Assembly: GCF_000242895.2 (NCBI RefSeq)
Contig: NC_021171.1
Span: 4,436,001 to 4,500,000, forward strand
Direction: 5' to 3'
From: Bacillus sp. 1NLA3E
Lineage (GTDB): Bacteria; Bacillota; Bacilli; Bacillales; Cytobacillaceae
Length of the DNA: 64,000 bases
The notes under the pieces were generated by a model, which saw only the letters and a list, made by a program, of their open reading frames with translations, did not search any database and had not been told where the DNA came from. This document shows, piece after piece, positions 42,946-52,063 of this stretch. Each line of letters begins with the position of its first letter. Position 1 is the first letter of the stretch. The position numbers and the translations under genes are program-made.

Positions 42946-44136
42946 ATGACAGTACCTGTCAAATCTTTAGCAGAATTAAAAGCGGCGATTATTGAAAATG
43001 TTGAAAGTAATAAAGAGCTTTATCTTTCAACAAGCCATAAAATCCACCAAAAGCCTGAAATCGGCAACGAAGAATATTTTGCAGCCGCCCTGCTAACTGA
43101 CATTCTTGAAAAAGAAGGATTTAAAGTGGAGAAAGCAGTGGCCGGACACGAAACTTCATTTGTAGCCCGAAAAAAATCAGAAAAACCTGGTCCCCACATC
43201 GCATTCCTAGCAGAATATGATGCTCTCCCTGGCCTAGGCCATGCTTGCGGACATAATATTATTGGAACTACCAGCGTCGCCGCCGCCATTGCATTAAGTA
43301 AGGTATTGGAGGAAACTGGCGGGGAAGCTGTCGTTTTCGGCACCCCTGCCGAAGAAGGCGGGCCAAACGGCAGTGCCAAAGGAAGCTTTGTTAAACACGG
43401 ACTAGTTGAAGGAATTGATGCAGCACTTATGATTCATCCTAACAGCCAGACACGGTTAACATGTTCGTCGCTTGCTGTTGATCCGCTCGACTTTGAGTTC
43501 ATCGGAAAGCCGGCTCACGCCGCAGCTTCCCCACATGAAGGAATCAATGCCTTGGATGCTGTCATTCAGCTGTTCAATGGAATAAACGCCTTAAGACAAC
43601 AACTCACAGACGATGTTCGCATCCACGGAATCATCACCCATGGTGGCGATGCACCGAACATTATTCCTGAATATACAAAAGCAAGATTTTACATTCGCGC
43701 AGCTACTAGGGCCCATTTGAACGAAGTCACCCGTAGGGTAACGGCCGTTGCCGAAGGGGCTGCATTTGCCACCGGCGCGAAGTTGAACGTGATTGCTTTT
43801 CAAAATCAAGTCGATAATCTTCTATTAAATAAAAGTTATGATGCAGTTTTCAAAGAGGTGGTTGAGGAGTTGGGCGAAACGGTGGTTGATGAAGATAAAG
43901 GCATTGGCTCAACAGATGCTGGAAACATCAGCCAGGTCGTACCAACAATCCATCCATTTATAAAAATTGGAGCAGATGACCTGATTCCACATACCGTACC
44001 ATTTAGAGAAGCAGCCGCTTCTGTTCAAGGTGATCAAGCCCTTATCACAGGAGCAAAAGCACTGGCACTTACTGCACTAAAACTAATAACAGACCGTGAC
44101 ACATTAGCCCAAATCAAAGCAGAATTCGAGAGTTAA
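42946..44136 (+). CDS. M20-family amidohydrolase
   Basis: A 396-aa metal hydrolase of the AbgB/YxeP/PM20D2 type. Visible motifs: FLAEYDALPGLGHACGHN (about 85-102), GTPAEEGG near 128, HPNSQ near 150 and HGGDAPNIIPE near 230. Family members remove acyl groups from N-acyl amino acids or aminoacyl groups from dipeptides. GAGGAGG precedes ATG 42946. It follows metQ on the same strand with only a hairpin between, so it probably lies in the SAM-controlled operon and may release methionine from an acylated or peptide form taken up by MetNPQ; this is inference. Confidence 0.88.
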   Translation: MTVPVKSLAELKAAIIENVESNKELYLSTSHKIHQKPEIGNEEYFAAALLTDILEKEGFKVEKAVAGHETSFVARKKSEKPGPHIAFLAEYDALPGLGHACGHNIIGTTSVAAAIALSKVLEETGGEAVVFGTPAEEGGPNGSAKGSFVKHGLVEGIDAALMIHPNSQTRLTCSSLAVDPLDFEFIGKPAHAAASPHEGINALDAVIQLFNGINALRQQLTDDVRIHGIITHGGDAPNIIPEYTKARFYIRAATRAHLNEVTRRVTAVAEGAAFATGAKLNVIAFQNQVDNLLLNKSYDAVFKEVVEELGETVVDEDKGIGSTDAGNISQVVPTIHPFIKIGADDLIPHTVPFREAAASVQGDQALITGAKALALTALKLITDRDTLAQIKAEFES

Positions 44137-44306
44137 GGGACGGTTCTACTGATTCATTTCTCCTGTCATGCCCCCTTTTTTCGACCAGTCAATTGTTTAA
44201 TCAAACGTTTGATTAAACAATTGACTGGTCTTACTCTATCAAGAATTTATCCTCTCAGCATTGGAACATTTATTGATTCCTGCCTTAATTGCAGGAGAAC
44301 CGTCCC
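44137..44306. repeat. 170-bp inverted-repeat element with 48-nt perfect palindrome
   Basis: The ends are GGGACGGTTCT and AGAACCGTCCC, an 11-bp exact inverted repeat. Inside, 44183-44230 is a perfect 48-nt palindrome (GACCAGTCAATTGTTTAATC... and its exact complement), centred on ACGT. The element starts at the base after the amidohydrolase stop and ends at the base before the MCP stop. No open frame. It resembles a MITE-like or large REP-like unit and could end transcription from both sides. Confidence 0.85.
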
Positions 44307-46457
44307 CTATTTTAGTTTTTCCACCTGAGTATGTACATTATTTATGGCGTTTGCTACCTCTGCTACTTCATTGGTTTGAGATTCAATACTTGCATTTAAC
44401 TCTTCAGTTTGATTACGAACCTTCTCAACCTCTGTAGCGATATCTTGACCATATCTTGACTGTTCGTTCGTCGCAATCGTCATTTGCTTGACCATTTCAT
44501 TAATTATATTGATATTACGAACGATTTCATCAGCTGTTAGTGCTTGTTCTTTCGTGGCGTTAGTCACAGAGTTTGATTGATTGGATACATTTTCTACCGC
44601 ACTAACAATTGCATAACTGCCTCTCGCCTGTTCGGCAGTTGCCATCGAGATTTGGTGAACTTGTTCTTTAGTATCATTGATTCCTCTAACAATTTCTTCT
44701 GCCATGATTGATTGTTCTTTTGTTGAAAGCTTCATTTCCGACGCATGCGTTGTCACATGATTAACTACTTCTGTGAGGAATTCAGTATTCTTAGTTTGTT
44801 CTTCCGTAGCATTGGCAATTTGGTTCATTTCCTCTGTTACCTGAGTAATACCTTCAGTAATTTTCTTGATCGCTTGGTTCGTTTTATCCGCCAATTGATT
44901 TCCTACTTTTACTTTAATAGCACCTTCGTTGATAGAGTTTACCGCAACAGCCGTTTCATCCTGAATCCCTTTGATAATAATCGCAATTTCTTTGGTTGCT
45001 TTTGCCGACCGTTCAGCTAATTTCCGGACTTCGTCTGCAACAACAGCAAACCCTTTTCCCTGCTCTCCAGCACGTGCAGCTTCAATCGCCGCATTGAGAG
45101 CCAAAAGATTCGTTTGATCTGCAATATCATTAATGACTTCGACAATATTTCCAACTTCTTCTGAACTCTTCCCTAAGCTTTCCATGACAGCACTTGTTTG
45201 ATTAATAACCACAGAAATTTCTTGCATTCCACTCAATGTTTCATTCAGTGAGTGTGTTCCTTCAAGTGCATCATTCTTAACAGTGTTGCTAAGTGTATTA
45301 ACTGTTTGAGCACTGGCCGCTACTCTCTTGATCGAAACTACCATTTCCTCAACCGTTTCCGATGTTTGTTCTGCACTTTCGGTCAAATTTACAGCATTTT
45401 CGTTAACACCTTTAATGGACTTACTCATTTCTTCAATCGCTTCAGAAATTTGGTCAACACCTGAGCCTGCATTCACAACATTTATAGCAACTTGTTCAAT
45501 AGAGGCCATCATTTCTTGAATCGCTGCAGATGTTTCATCAGCAGCGGCAGATAATTGGTCCGCATTCCCTGCAACTAAACTAATTGTCGCGCTCATTTCT
45601 TCAACCGCTGCGGAGATTTCAGTGACACCAAAAGCCGTTTCATTAGTGTTTCCGGCTACCTGTTGAATAGAGGTCACGAGTTCTCTTATAGAATCGTTTG
45701 CAACGTTCATCGAGTTATCTAATTCTTTTGCACTTATAGACGTTTTATCAATTGAATTTTTTATTTCCGTAACTGAATTTGTGGTGATCTCTACATTATT
45801 AACCACCCCTGCCACGGATCGGCCGATAATTCTGGTAACCAATAAAACGATCCCAACACTCACTATTGTTGCAATAATAGAAATAACAATAATAATAAGC
45901 TTGCTTTTATTTACATTATTAGTTGATTCGGTGGCTGCGATTTCGAATGATTTGTCAAAATCAGAACGCATTTCAGCTAATTGAGTACGTGCCTTTTCGC
46001 CGATTGGAGTCATCACTACAGAAGTCGCTTCAAATCCTTTCATATCTTGAGCAGACCACTTTCCCATAGCTACAGGAATCAGATCTGTATACTCTTTGAA
46101 TTGATGCTCGAATTCATCTAGTCTTTGTTTGTTTGTTCCATTAAGTAAAGGACGCAAAGTGACTATTTCTTCTTTAATCTGTTTAACATCTTGATTTAAA
46201 GTTTCTTGAGATCGTTCTTTATTTTCTTGAGAATTTTCAAGCAAGTAGTTTGCGAGATCTAATCTTACTCGAGTCATATGATCGGTTAGATCGGCTGCTA
46301 CTTCAACCTTTACAATTTCCGTATCAATTATCCTGTTAAATGAATCGGATAAATGATTGAAACTTAAATAAGAAGTAATGCTGATAATAAAAAGCAAAAC
46401 CAAAATAGTTGTATAACTAGAACGCTGAATTAGTTTCATTGAAACATTTTTAAACAT
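44307..46457 (-). CDS. Methyl-accepting chemotaxis protein
   Basis: A 716-aa chemoreceptor. An N-terminal membrane helix (about 14-31), a four-helix-bundle-type extracellular domain (32-185), a second membrane helix (about 187-207), and a long cytoplasmic coiled coil. The highly conserved hairpin tip lies near 440-500 ([39 protein letters not shown]). There is a GQL-type methylation pattern (QQVAGN, EEQTKN) on both sides. No clear HAMP follows TM2, and the cytoplasmic part is longer than usual, with a repeated ISxATxEQ pattern after the tip. AGGAGG precedes the ATG. Ligand unknown. Confidence 0.93.
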   Translation of the reverse strand: MFKNVSMKLIQRSSYTTILVLLFIISITSYLSFNHLSDSFNRIIDTEIVKVEVAADLTDHMTRVRLDLANYLLENSQENKERSQETLNQDVKQIKEEIVTLRPLLNGTNKQRLDEFEHQFKEYTDLIPVAMGKWSAQDMKGFEATSVVMTPIGEKARTQLAEMRSDFDKSFEIAATESTNNVNKSKLIIIVISIIATIVSVGIVLLVTRIIGRSVAGVVNNVEITTNSVTEIKNSIDKTSISAKELDNSMNVANDSIRELVTSIQQVAGNTNETAFGVTEISAAVEEMSATISLVAGNADQLSAAADETSAAIQEMMASIEQVAINVVNAGSGVDQISEAIEEMSKSIKGVNENAVNLTESAEQTSETVEEMVVSIKRVAASAQTVNTLSNTVKNDALEGTHSLNETLSGMQEISVVINQTSAVMESLGKSSEEVGNIVEVINDIADQTNLLALNAAIEAARAGEQGKGFAVVADEVRKLAERSAKATKEIAIIIKGIQDETAVAVNSINEGAIKVKVGNQLADKTNQAIKKITEGITQVTEEMNQIANATEEQTKNTEFLTEVVNHVTTHASEMKLSTKEQSIMAEEIVRGINDTKEQVHQISMATAEQARGSYAIVSAVENVSNQSNSVTNATKEQALTADEIVRNINIINEMVKQMTIATNEQSRYGQDIATEVEKVRNQTEELNASIESQTNEVAEVANAINNVHTQVEKLK

Positions 46458-46968
46458 TGTATTTCCTCCTAGATGTTTGTTTTGAGAAATTAAAGGGATA
46501 TGGTTTGAAAGGGTGCTCTATTTTGTGAGGGACAATACAAATAATCCTGGAGGACTCCAGGCTAAGTTTTTTATCAGTTTGCTCGATTAAAGAGACACTT
46601 TTGTTTTCGTTTAACATTATATCAGAATATTTATCATTCTTTTTAATTTATTAATATTTTAGATGTTTTTAATATACAGGCATTGTTAAACTCAAACGCA
46701 TGATTAAAACAATTTGCACCATAATCGGTTGTTCAAGCTTGAACCCCATTTGATACACATTTGGATGAAAATGCGTCGTAGATTTTACTGTAAAAACTTT
46801 ATCTTTTACTACTTTCAAATATAACCATGCGACGCTTTTGGCATAAAGTACGACAAATTGCGATTGCGATCTCACAATAGGAAATATTTTTGAAATAATA
46901 AGGCAAACTGAGCAGCGCTGGATTAATATATATAAGTAGGACAAAAATTGGCAATTGGAGGAATTCAG
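46458..46968. other. Intergenic region upstream of MCP and orf216
   Basis: About 510 AT-rich bases between divergent starts. One hairpin (CCTGGAG/CTCCAGG near 46545) and no credible gene; a minus-strand frame across the start of orf216 lacks a ribosome site. Confidence 0.4.
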
Positions 46969-47619
46969 ATGGGCTTTTTCTCTAATTTTTTTAGAAATCC
47001 AGATAATCAACACCAAAAACAAACTAGTAAGCCTAATTATAATGAAGGAACAAATCAACTTTATGGACAATTATTTAATCAACTTGCTGGTGGTATAAAT
47101 AGTTATCAATATCAAACCCAAATTAATCAAACTTTATTAATCAAAAGGCAGCGAGTAGGAAATTCAAATGATTACATAGATTTATTAATTAACAATGTTA
47201 CCTATTATATAGAAATGGAAAAAGAAATCCTAAATATCCTTGAGAGAATATTCTCAACAAAAATAATTCCAAACTATAATCTAATCGAAACGGAAATCAT
47301 TGGCATCCAAAGCAAGAAGAAACAGCAAATGCCTTCTCTCGCACAACAAAACAAAACGGTTTACAATCAAAAATACAATTCCAATAACCAAAAGGTAGAA
47401 GCACTTCAATTCGATTATGCTTATCATTCTTTCATTCATGAACAATTAATAAACATAATTGACACTTTAACCCATACCCCATCTTTAACGGTTCAGCTAT
47501 TTAGAAGCTCAGCGAAATATAACATCGATACGATTAATCAATACCTTAACACCTACTCAAATATGAAACTGGAAAATATGATATTTATCGGAAACCAGCA
47601 AACAAAATTCCTCGGCTAA
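46969..47619 (+). CDS. Asn/Gln-rich protein of unknown function (orf216)
   Basis: A 216-aa, unusually Asn/Gln/Tyr-rich protein beginning MGFFSNFFRNPDNQ. It has no signal peptide or membrane helix; the middle is predicted to be helical (IDLLINNVTYYIEMEKEILNIL). I do not recognise the family; the composition recalls Bacillus coat-associated proteins. GGAGG seven bases before ATG 46969 fixes the start. It ends at a strong hairpin. Its 3' end and terminator have a decayed duplicate at 38367-38590. Confidence 0.6.
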   Translation: MGFFSNFFRNPDNQHQKQTSKPNYNEGTNQLYGQLFNQLAGGINSYQYQTQINQTLLIKRQRVGNSNDYIDLLINNVTYYIEMEKEILNILERIFSTKIIPNYNLIETEIIGIQSKKKQQMPSLAQQNKTVYNQKYNSNNQKVEALQFDYAYHSFIHEQLINIIDTLTHTPSLTVQLFRSSAKYNIDTINQYLNTYSNMKLENMIFIGNQQTKFLG

Positions 47620-47622
47620 TAG

Positions 47623-47662
47623 AAAAAGGAGTGTAACTTGTATTCAAGTTACACTCCTTTTT
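47623..47662. terminator. Bidirectional terminator between orf216 and doxX-type gene
   Basis: AAAAAGGAGTGTAACTTG and its complement form an 18-bp stem around a TATT loop, with A-run and T-run arms. The parent copy of the hairpin at 38493-38531. Confidence 0.92.
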
Positions 47663-47706
47663 AATCAGATTAATTCCTAATTCAAGAATTCTTAATCCGA
47701 GATAAA

Positions 47707-48105
47707 TTAGAATAATAAAGCGTCAATAGCGTATTGGCCAGGTCCTACTAAAGCTAAACCAATTGAAACAGCTATCAAGGTTAGGTTATATTCATAACCA
47801 TTTTGTGTTACCCATAATCCATTAGCACCATGTACCTTAACAATCCCAATAACCATTGTTGCTGCAATCAAAATACCGGCAAGCGGTGTAAGAAATCCAA
47901 CCGCAAAGAAAATTCCCCCGAAAAGTTCTGCCAACCCTGCAAGTAGAGCCATGGTCACACCCGGTTTAATACCAATTGATTCCATCCAACCACCAGTACC
48001 TTTTAATCCGTAACCGCCAAACCAACCAAACAATTTCTGTGCACCGTGACCCACGAATAACAAACCAACTACTAAACGAATCAATAATAAACCAAAATTA
48101 ATCAT
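47707..48105 (-). CDS. DoxX-family membrane protein (MhqP/CatD-like)
   Basis: A 132-aa protein with four membrane helices and the DoxX signature VGLLFVGHGAQKLFGWFGGYG in the first 35 residues. DoxX proteins of this type (CatD, MhqP in Bacillus subtilis) belong to quinone/thiol stress responses and are thought to take part in membrane redox reactions. ATG 48105 is chosen for GGAGG seven bases upstream. It follows the MarR gene on the same strand, with an MhqR-like box between, so it is likely induced by quinones or catechol compounds. Confidence 0.87.
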   Translation of the reverse strand: MINFGLLLIRLVVGLLFVGHGAQKLFGWFGGYGLKGTGGWMESIGIKPGVTMALLAGLAELFGGIFFAVGFLTPLAGILIAATMVIGIVKVHGANGLWVTQNGYEYNLTLIAVSIGLALVGPGQYAIDALLF

Positions 48106-48129
48106 TTTATTTCCTCCTAATATACTGTT

Positions 48130-48147
48130 TATCTTTAATTCGAGATA
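48130..48147 (-). promoter_or_regulatory. MhqR-like operator before the DoxX gene
   Basis: TATCTTTAATTCGAGATA closely resembles the MhqR box of Bacillus subtilis (TATCTcgaatTCGAGATA type, from memory). It sits 25 bases before the DoxX start. Confidence 0.7.
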
Positions 48148-48164
48148 TTTCACCAAAAAAATTT

Positions 48165-48593
48165 TTATGAAATGGCTCTATTCCTTACTTTTTCCAAAAG
48201 CCTGACCATGGTTACTGCCTCATCATGATCCAATGAACCAAGCATATAATCAACCAATTCCCTATGCATCGGCATGATATGATTCATTAATTCATTACCT
48301 GTATCGGTTATCGTCACATATATAGCACGACGATCTTCAGGACAGGCACTTCTTTTTAATAAACCCTTTTGCTCTAGTTTATCGACCACATACGTCATTG
48401 AACTGCTTGCAATTAGAATACTTTGAGCAATCTGCTGAATCGTTTGTTTCCCCTTAAGGAAAAGTACTTCTAAAACGGCAAACTCCGTAATACTTACCCT
48501 ATGTTTAGACATTTCTATTCTTATTTGCTCCTGAATCGCTTTAGATGTTTGCATGATCGCCAGGTAAGGCTTGTTTGAACATGTTCCATCCAC
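48165..48593 (-). CDS. MarR-family regulator, MhqR-like
   Basis: A 142-aa winged-helix MarR protein: recognition region TIQQIAQSILIASSSMTYVVDKLEQKGL and wing KRSACPEDRRAIYVTIT at about 50-95. The sequence is close to what I recall for MhqR (YkvE), the repressor of quinone-resistance genes. GTG 48593 is chosen since AGGAGG is eight bases upstream; a GTG three codons earlier overlaps this site. MhqR-like boxes lie upstream of this gene and before the next (DoxX) gene, which supports autoregulation and a two-gene regulon here. It has three Cys that could sense electrophiles. Confidence 0.83.
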   Translation of the reverse strand: MDGTCSNKPYLAIMQTSKAIQEQIRIEMSKHRVSITEFAVLEVLFLKGKQTIQQIAQSILIASSSMTYVVDKLEQKGLLKRSACPEDRRAIYVTITDTGNELMNHIMPMHRELVDYMLGSLDHDEAVTMVRLLEKVRNRAIS

Positions 48594-48629
48594 TTTAACC
48601 ACCTCCTACACATTTATCTTTAATTAATA

Positions 48630-48647
48630 TATCTTGAATATGAGATA
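48630..48647 (-). promoter_or_regulatory. MhqR-like operator upstream of the MarR gene
   Basis: TATCTTGAATATGAGATA, the same inverted repeat as at 48130 with the TATCT/AGATA arms intact, lying 37 bases before the GTG start. Confidence 0.7.
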
Positions 48648-49021
48648 ATATTAATCCATTTATTCTTTTTTGTCAATAACCTTTTATTAGTTTTTTTCTG
48701 GATCGGCAAAAATATCAATATATCAACATTATGCTTATCAGAGGATAAATTCGGAATACATACTCGTTTCTCATAGAAAAGAACCCCAAAGATACTACGC
48801 TCGTGGGGTTAGCTACTTACTATTTTTATGAAGAGGTATTTTAAAAAAACAATATTTTTTTGAGCAGCCTTTTAATTACTCCAGTCAAGAGCTTATCGGT
48901 ACGTATTGCTGCATAATGGCAGGCAAATAAGTTTTCAGTTACAGATTCCAAAATACTGTTTTTCGACAAAATTCGAGATTATCGTGGACTCTTCCAATTA
49001 TTATCATTATAATTATAAGTG

Positions 49022-49105
49022 GAACTTCAAGGGCAAAATCGCTGAAAAGTGATGACGCAAAGCTATAGGGGCCTCCGTTTAATAACGAAGTCAGCCAGCT
49101 ACCAT
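49022..49105 (+). promoter_or_regulatory. Cyclic-di-GMP-I (GEMM) riboswitch
   Basis: Features in order: GGGCAAA, stem ATCGCT-GAAA-AGTGAT with a GNRA loop, then GACGCAAAGCTATAGGGGCCT, then a stem CGTT-TAAT-AACG, then GCCAGCTACC. These are the hallmarks of the class I c-di-GMP aptamer: GNRA loop and its receptor, and the GCAAAGC ligand-binding core. The next gene's ribosome site lies only about ten bases downstream and no T-run terminator is visible, so control may be translational. The rest of the gap 48648-49021 has one hairpin (AACCCCA/TGGGGTT, 48782-48810) and no gene. Confidence 0.85.
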
Positions 49106-49127
49106 CAAACTCAAAGGAGAATATTTG

Positions 49128-49268
49128 ATGTCAAAGAACTACTTTCTTACACCGGAAGAAATAATGCGAAAGAGAAAAATGAATAAAAAGCTCCTCTATG
49201 CCTCTTTTATCATTTTCACCATCATACTGAGTACCTTTGTCACGATCCTAACAAACCAAATGCTTTAA
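49128..49268 (+). CDS. 46-aa single-pass membrane protein under c-di-GMP riboswitch control
   Basis: A small gene with strong support: AAAGGAG eight bases before ATG 49128, and a c-di-GMP riboswitch immediately upstream. The product begins MSKNYFLTPEEIMRKRKMNKK, a charged N-terminal part that should stay in the cytoplasm (positive-inside), followed by one membrane helix (about 24-42, LYASFIIFTIILSTFVTIL) and a very short tail. No family is known to me. It may bind or tune a larger membrane protein in the change between motile and sessile life. It is followed closely by a GC-rich repeat. Confidence 0.8.
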   Translation: MSKNYFLTPEEIMRKRKMNKKLLYASFIIFTIILSTFVTILTNQML

Positions 49269-49293
49269 AATAAAGGCTCTGTTAAACTAAAAT

Positions 49294-49423
49294 GTTGATT
49301 TCCGTTCCAGGCGCTTCGCTTTCCGCGGGGCGGGCGGTGAGCCTCCTCGTCGCTAAAGCTCCTGCGGGGTCTCACCTGTCCCGCTGCTCCCGCAGGAGTC
49401 TCGCGCCTTCCACTCCAATCAAC
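49294..49423 (-). repeat. GC-rich dispersed repeat, copy 2 (about 130 bp)
   Basis: Inverted relative to the copy at 26625-26753, with the same GTTGAT/ATCAAC ends and inner hairpins. Wider flanks (GGCTCTGTTAA at about 49275 and TTAACAAAGCC near 49452) are also inverted repeats. The 348-base gap 49269-49616 holds this repeat and a terminator, no gene. Confidence 0.9.
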
Positions 49424-49543
49424 ATTGTGCAAAAAATCAACATTGAGCATTAACAAAGCCAAAATAAAAAAATGAGTTCTGGTGAAATGATCTAGCCTGA
49501 ACGAATAATACTTTACAGAAGTATGCATTTTACAAAGAGTATC

Positions 49544-49596
49544 AAAAAAAAATAATCCTCTGTTATTCCTTAAGTCGGAAAAAACGGAGGATTATT
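49544..49596 (-). terminator. Terminator of the 65-aa gene
   Basis: AATAATCCTC and GAGGATTATT with inner TCC/GGA pairing; on the minus strand a long T-run follows (49544-49550). Confidence 0.85.
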
Positions 49597-49616
49597 TACC
49601 CTTAGAATTATACGAC

Positions 49617-49814
49617 TCAAACATACAATATCTCTCTTTCTTTTTCTTTTATAATTTCTTTAGCCACTTCTTCCCACCAACGATTAGAGTCTGCATGGTA
49701 GTCCTTCATGAATTCTAATCTTTCAATCACAGGCTCTCCCCCGTTTAACACTTCCTCTGCTTCCGCCATTCCACAACAGATTTCAGCAATCTCATCAAAA
49801 TGTACGAATGACAT
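49617..49814 (-). CDS. Small acidic protein of unknown function (65 aa)
   Basis: A 65-aa soluble protein with a CC pair (IAEICCGMAEAEE) and a Trp-Trp pair (SNRWWEEVAKEI), mostly helical and charged. ATG 49814 has GAAGGTGG just upstream; a longer frame with an earlier ATG includes that site and is less likely. It is a single gene with a good terminator, which supports real expression. I do not recognise its family. Confidence 0.6.
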   Translation of the reverse strand: MSFVHFDEIAEICCGMAEAEEVLNGGEPVIERLEFMKDYHADSNRWWEEVAKEIIKEKEREILYV

Positions 49815-50362
49815 CACGCCACCTTCTTTCATTAGTTAGAGGGATAATAAAATCTTTATCTCCCTCTTGTTATATATATAAGAAATTAATGGAGAAAAAT
49901 GAGCTTAAATTATGACGTTTTAATGAACAAGGGAAGCTGGAAGACCGTCCTCCCTATGTTTCCCCAAAATAAAAAAAGAAGCTGACCCATTGGCCAGCTT
50001 TCAAAATAGAGAGGTTTTAAACTTTCAGAAAGGGTGAAGCTAAAAAATTAGAATTCTTAGAGCCACTATTAGCACTAAGGTTTGAAAATCGAGGTTCCCA
50101 TTATTATCGATTTTCGCAAGTTAGGGTTTTCCGGCCCTATATATTAAGCTTATTGTTAATTAGGTTACAAAGAGCTGATGTTGTATTTGCAACACCGCTT
50201 GTTCTTCTTGACTTAATAATACTAAGTTCATGTGTAGTTCTTATGAGGAACTTATGTGGAAGTTATGAAGAATTCTAACTTTCTCAACTAATCAAACGTT
50301 TGATTAAATCAAAGCGAAGGGTCGGTCTTTGCAGATAGACCCCTGAAAACACAAATTAAAAA
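49815..50362. other. Intergenic region with hairpins, no gene
   Basis: It holds a minus-strand terminator-like hairpin (AAGCTG...CAGCTT near 49979-50000, with a T-run on the minus strand) with no gene to serve, the palindrome TAATCAAACGTTTGATTA at 50289-50306, and GGGTC/GACCC pairing near 50320. I see no open frame with a ribosome site. Confidence 0.45.
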
Positions 50363-50409
50363 AAGAGCCATGTTTGTCTCTGCCTACGGCAAAGACAAAC
50401 ATGGCTCTT
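50363..50409 (-). terminator. Terminator of the lysine-type ABC operon
   Basis: AAGAGCCATGTTTGTCT and its complement form a 17-bp stem with a 13-base loop; the minus strand continues with a T-run. It is 59 bases past the ATPase stop. Confidence 0.9.
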
Positions 50410-50467
50410 GATTAATTAAATTTCTTATTTGACCTTACATTCCTTCAAATCACAAGAACCGCCCCCC

Positions 50468-51202
50468 TTAAACCAAAGTCCGCTTCAAAAACTCCCGTGT
50501 CCGTGGCTCAGTTGGATTATTGAATATTTGCTCTGGAGTTCCTTCTTCCGCGATAACCCCTTTGTCCATAAATACGACACGGTCAGAAACTTCTTTGGCG
50601 AATTCCATTTCATGAGTGACGATTAGCATCGTAAGACCAGAATGGGCTAGTTCCTTCATAATTTTAAGAACATCCCCTACCATTTCTGGATCAAGGGCTG
50701 ATGTTGGTTCATCAAACAACATCACATCCGGTTCCATAGAAAGGGCTCTTGCAATAGCGACACGTTGTTTTTGACCACCTGATAAATGTTTTGGTTTGGC
50801 GTTCACAAACCGATCCATCCCGACCACATTCAAATATTTCATCGCTACCTTTTCGGCCTCTTGCTTCGAACGCTTTAAAACTTTAATTTGTCCCACAACA
50901 CAATTCGTTAACACATTGTGATTATTAAACAAGTTAAATTGTTGAAATACCATCCCTAAGTTTTTGCGATATTCGTAGACATCATGTTTATCATCTAGAA
51001 TGTTTTCTCCATTATAGATAATTTGACCGCCACTTGGCTTTTCTAGCAGATTCACGCAACGAAGAAGAGTTGATTTACCCGACCCGGAGGAACCGATGAT
51101 ACAGACTACTTCTCCCTTTTCCACTGAAAAATCAATATCTTTTAAGACTTCATGAGTACCAAAGGATTTGCTCAAATGTTGAATATCAATAACCTTTTCC
51201 AT
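50468..51202 (-). CDS. Amino-acid (probably lysine) ABC importer, ATP-binding subunit
   Basis: A 244-aa PAAT-type ATPase. Walker [10 protein letters not shown] (about 34-42), [14 protein letters not shown], signature LSGGQKQR near 140, Walker [13 protein letters not shown] and the switch [10 protein letters not shown] are intact. GGAGG precedes ATG 51202. It is last in an operon whose leader is a lysine riboswitch, so lysine is the best substrate guess; the ATPase alone would only indicate a polar amino acid. It ends at a strong terminator. Confidence 0.9.
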   Translation of the reverse strand: MEKVIDIQHLSKSFGTHEVLKDIDFSVEKGEVVCIIGSSGSGKSTLLRCVNLLEKPSGGQIIYNGENILDDKHDVYEYRKNLGMVFQQFNLFNNHNVLTNCVVGQIKVLKRSKQEAEKVAMKYLNVVGMDRFVNAKPKHLSGGQKQRVAIARALSMEPDVMLFDEPTSALDPEMVGDVLKIMKELAHSGLTMLIVTHEMEFAKEVSDRVVFMDKGVIAEEGTPEQIFNNPTEPRTREFLKRTLV

Positions 51203-51220
51203 CTTTTCTCACCCTCCGTT

Positions 51221-52003
51221 CTACAATGTATTCCCGTCTCTATTATTGTCCTTAAGCAACATATCCTCTACTGTTGCCACTTGCATTTGATTCCCACCCA
51301 TAATGTAATTGTCTGGACCATCCAATTTTCTTTCGATAAAACGCAAAATTCTTGTCACCGTAAAGGTCATAATAAAATAAATAATACAGGAGACAAAAAA
51401 TGATTCAAAATATCTAAAGTTGTTACCGGCAATTGATTTAGTCTGGAAATATAATTCCGAAACAGAAATAACGTTCAGCACTGAGGTATCTTTAATATTG
51501 ATGACAAATTCATTTCCTGTGGCTGGTAAAATATTGCGAATAACTTGCGGTAAAATAATATTAAACATCGTTTGAACATGGTTCATCCCGATTGCTTGGG
51601 CTGCTTCAAATTGTCCCTTGTCAATCGATACAATACCGCCGCGAACAATTTCTGACATGTAGGCCCCTGTATTGATTGATACGATAAAAATTGCTGCATA
51701 TAATCGGTCCATATCAAAACCAAATGCTAAAGCGGAACCATAATAAATGACCATCGCTTGTACAATCATTGGTGTTCCACGGAAAAACTCAATATAAATA
51801 GAAAGAATGGCATTTATTAATTTTAAAAAGAAGCGTTTGGCCCCTCGTTCAGGCATCGGAATGGTTCGAATAACCCCTATTAATAAACCAATGATCGACC
51901 CTATAATCGTACCAATGATGGCAATTAAGAGTGTCACACCAGCACCACGAAGAAACATTGGCCAATTTTCTGAGACAATTTTTACTACCCAATCAAAGCT
52001 CAT
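51221..52003 (-). CDS. Amino-acid (probably lysine) ABC importer, permease
   Basis: A 260-aa permease with about five membrane helices. FFRGTPMIVQ near 95 and the EAA-like loop QFEAAQAIGMNHVQTMFNIILPQ near 145-167 are typical of His/Lys/Arg/Gln permeases. The C-terminal extension (about 30 residues after LDGPDNYIMGG) is longer than usual for the family. AGGAGGAGAAAG precedes ATG 52003. It lies between the binding-protein and ATPase genes, 18 bases from the latter. The lysine riboswitch upstream of the operon suggests lysine transport. Confidence 0.9.
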   Translation of the reverse strand: MSFDWVVKIVSENWPMFLRGAGVTLLIAIIGTIIGSIIGLLIGVIRTIPMPERGAKRFFLKLINAILSIYIEFFRGTPMIVQAMVIYYGSALAFGFDMDRLYAAIFIVSINTGAYMSEIVRGGIVSIDKGQFEAAQAIGMNHVQTMFNIILPQVIRNILPATGNEFVINIKDTSVLNVISVSELYFQTKSIAGNNFRYFESFFVSCIIYFIMTFTVTRILRFIERKLDGPDNYIMGGNQMQVATVEDMLLKDNNRDGNTL

Positions 52004-52063
52004 CTTTCTCCTCCTATATTCATGAAACCGAGTGCGTAAAATACACCCGGTTTCAAATCATTT

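Noticed and set aside
46669-47070. A 133-codon minus-strand frame upstream of orf216
   Set aside because: It overlaps the well-supported start of orf216 and has no proper ribosome site.
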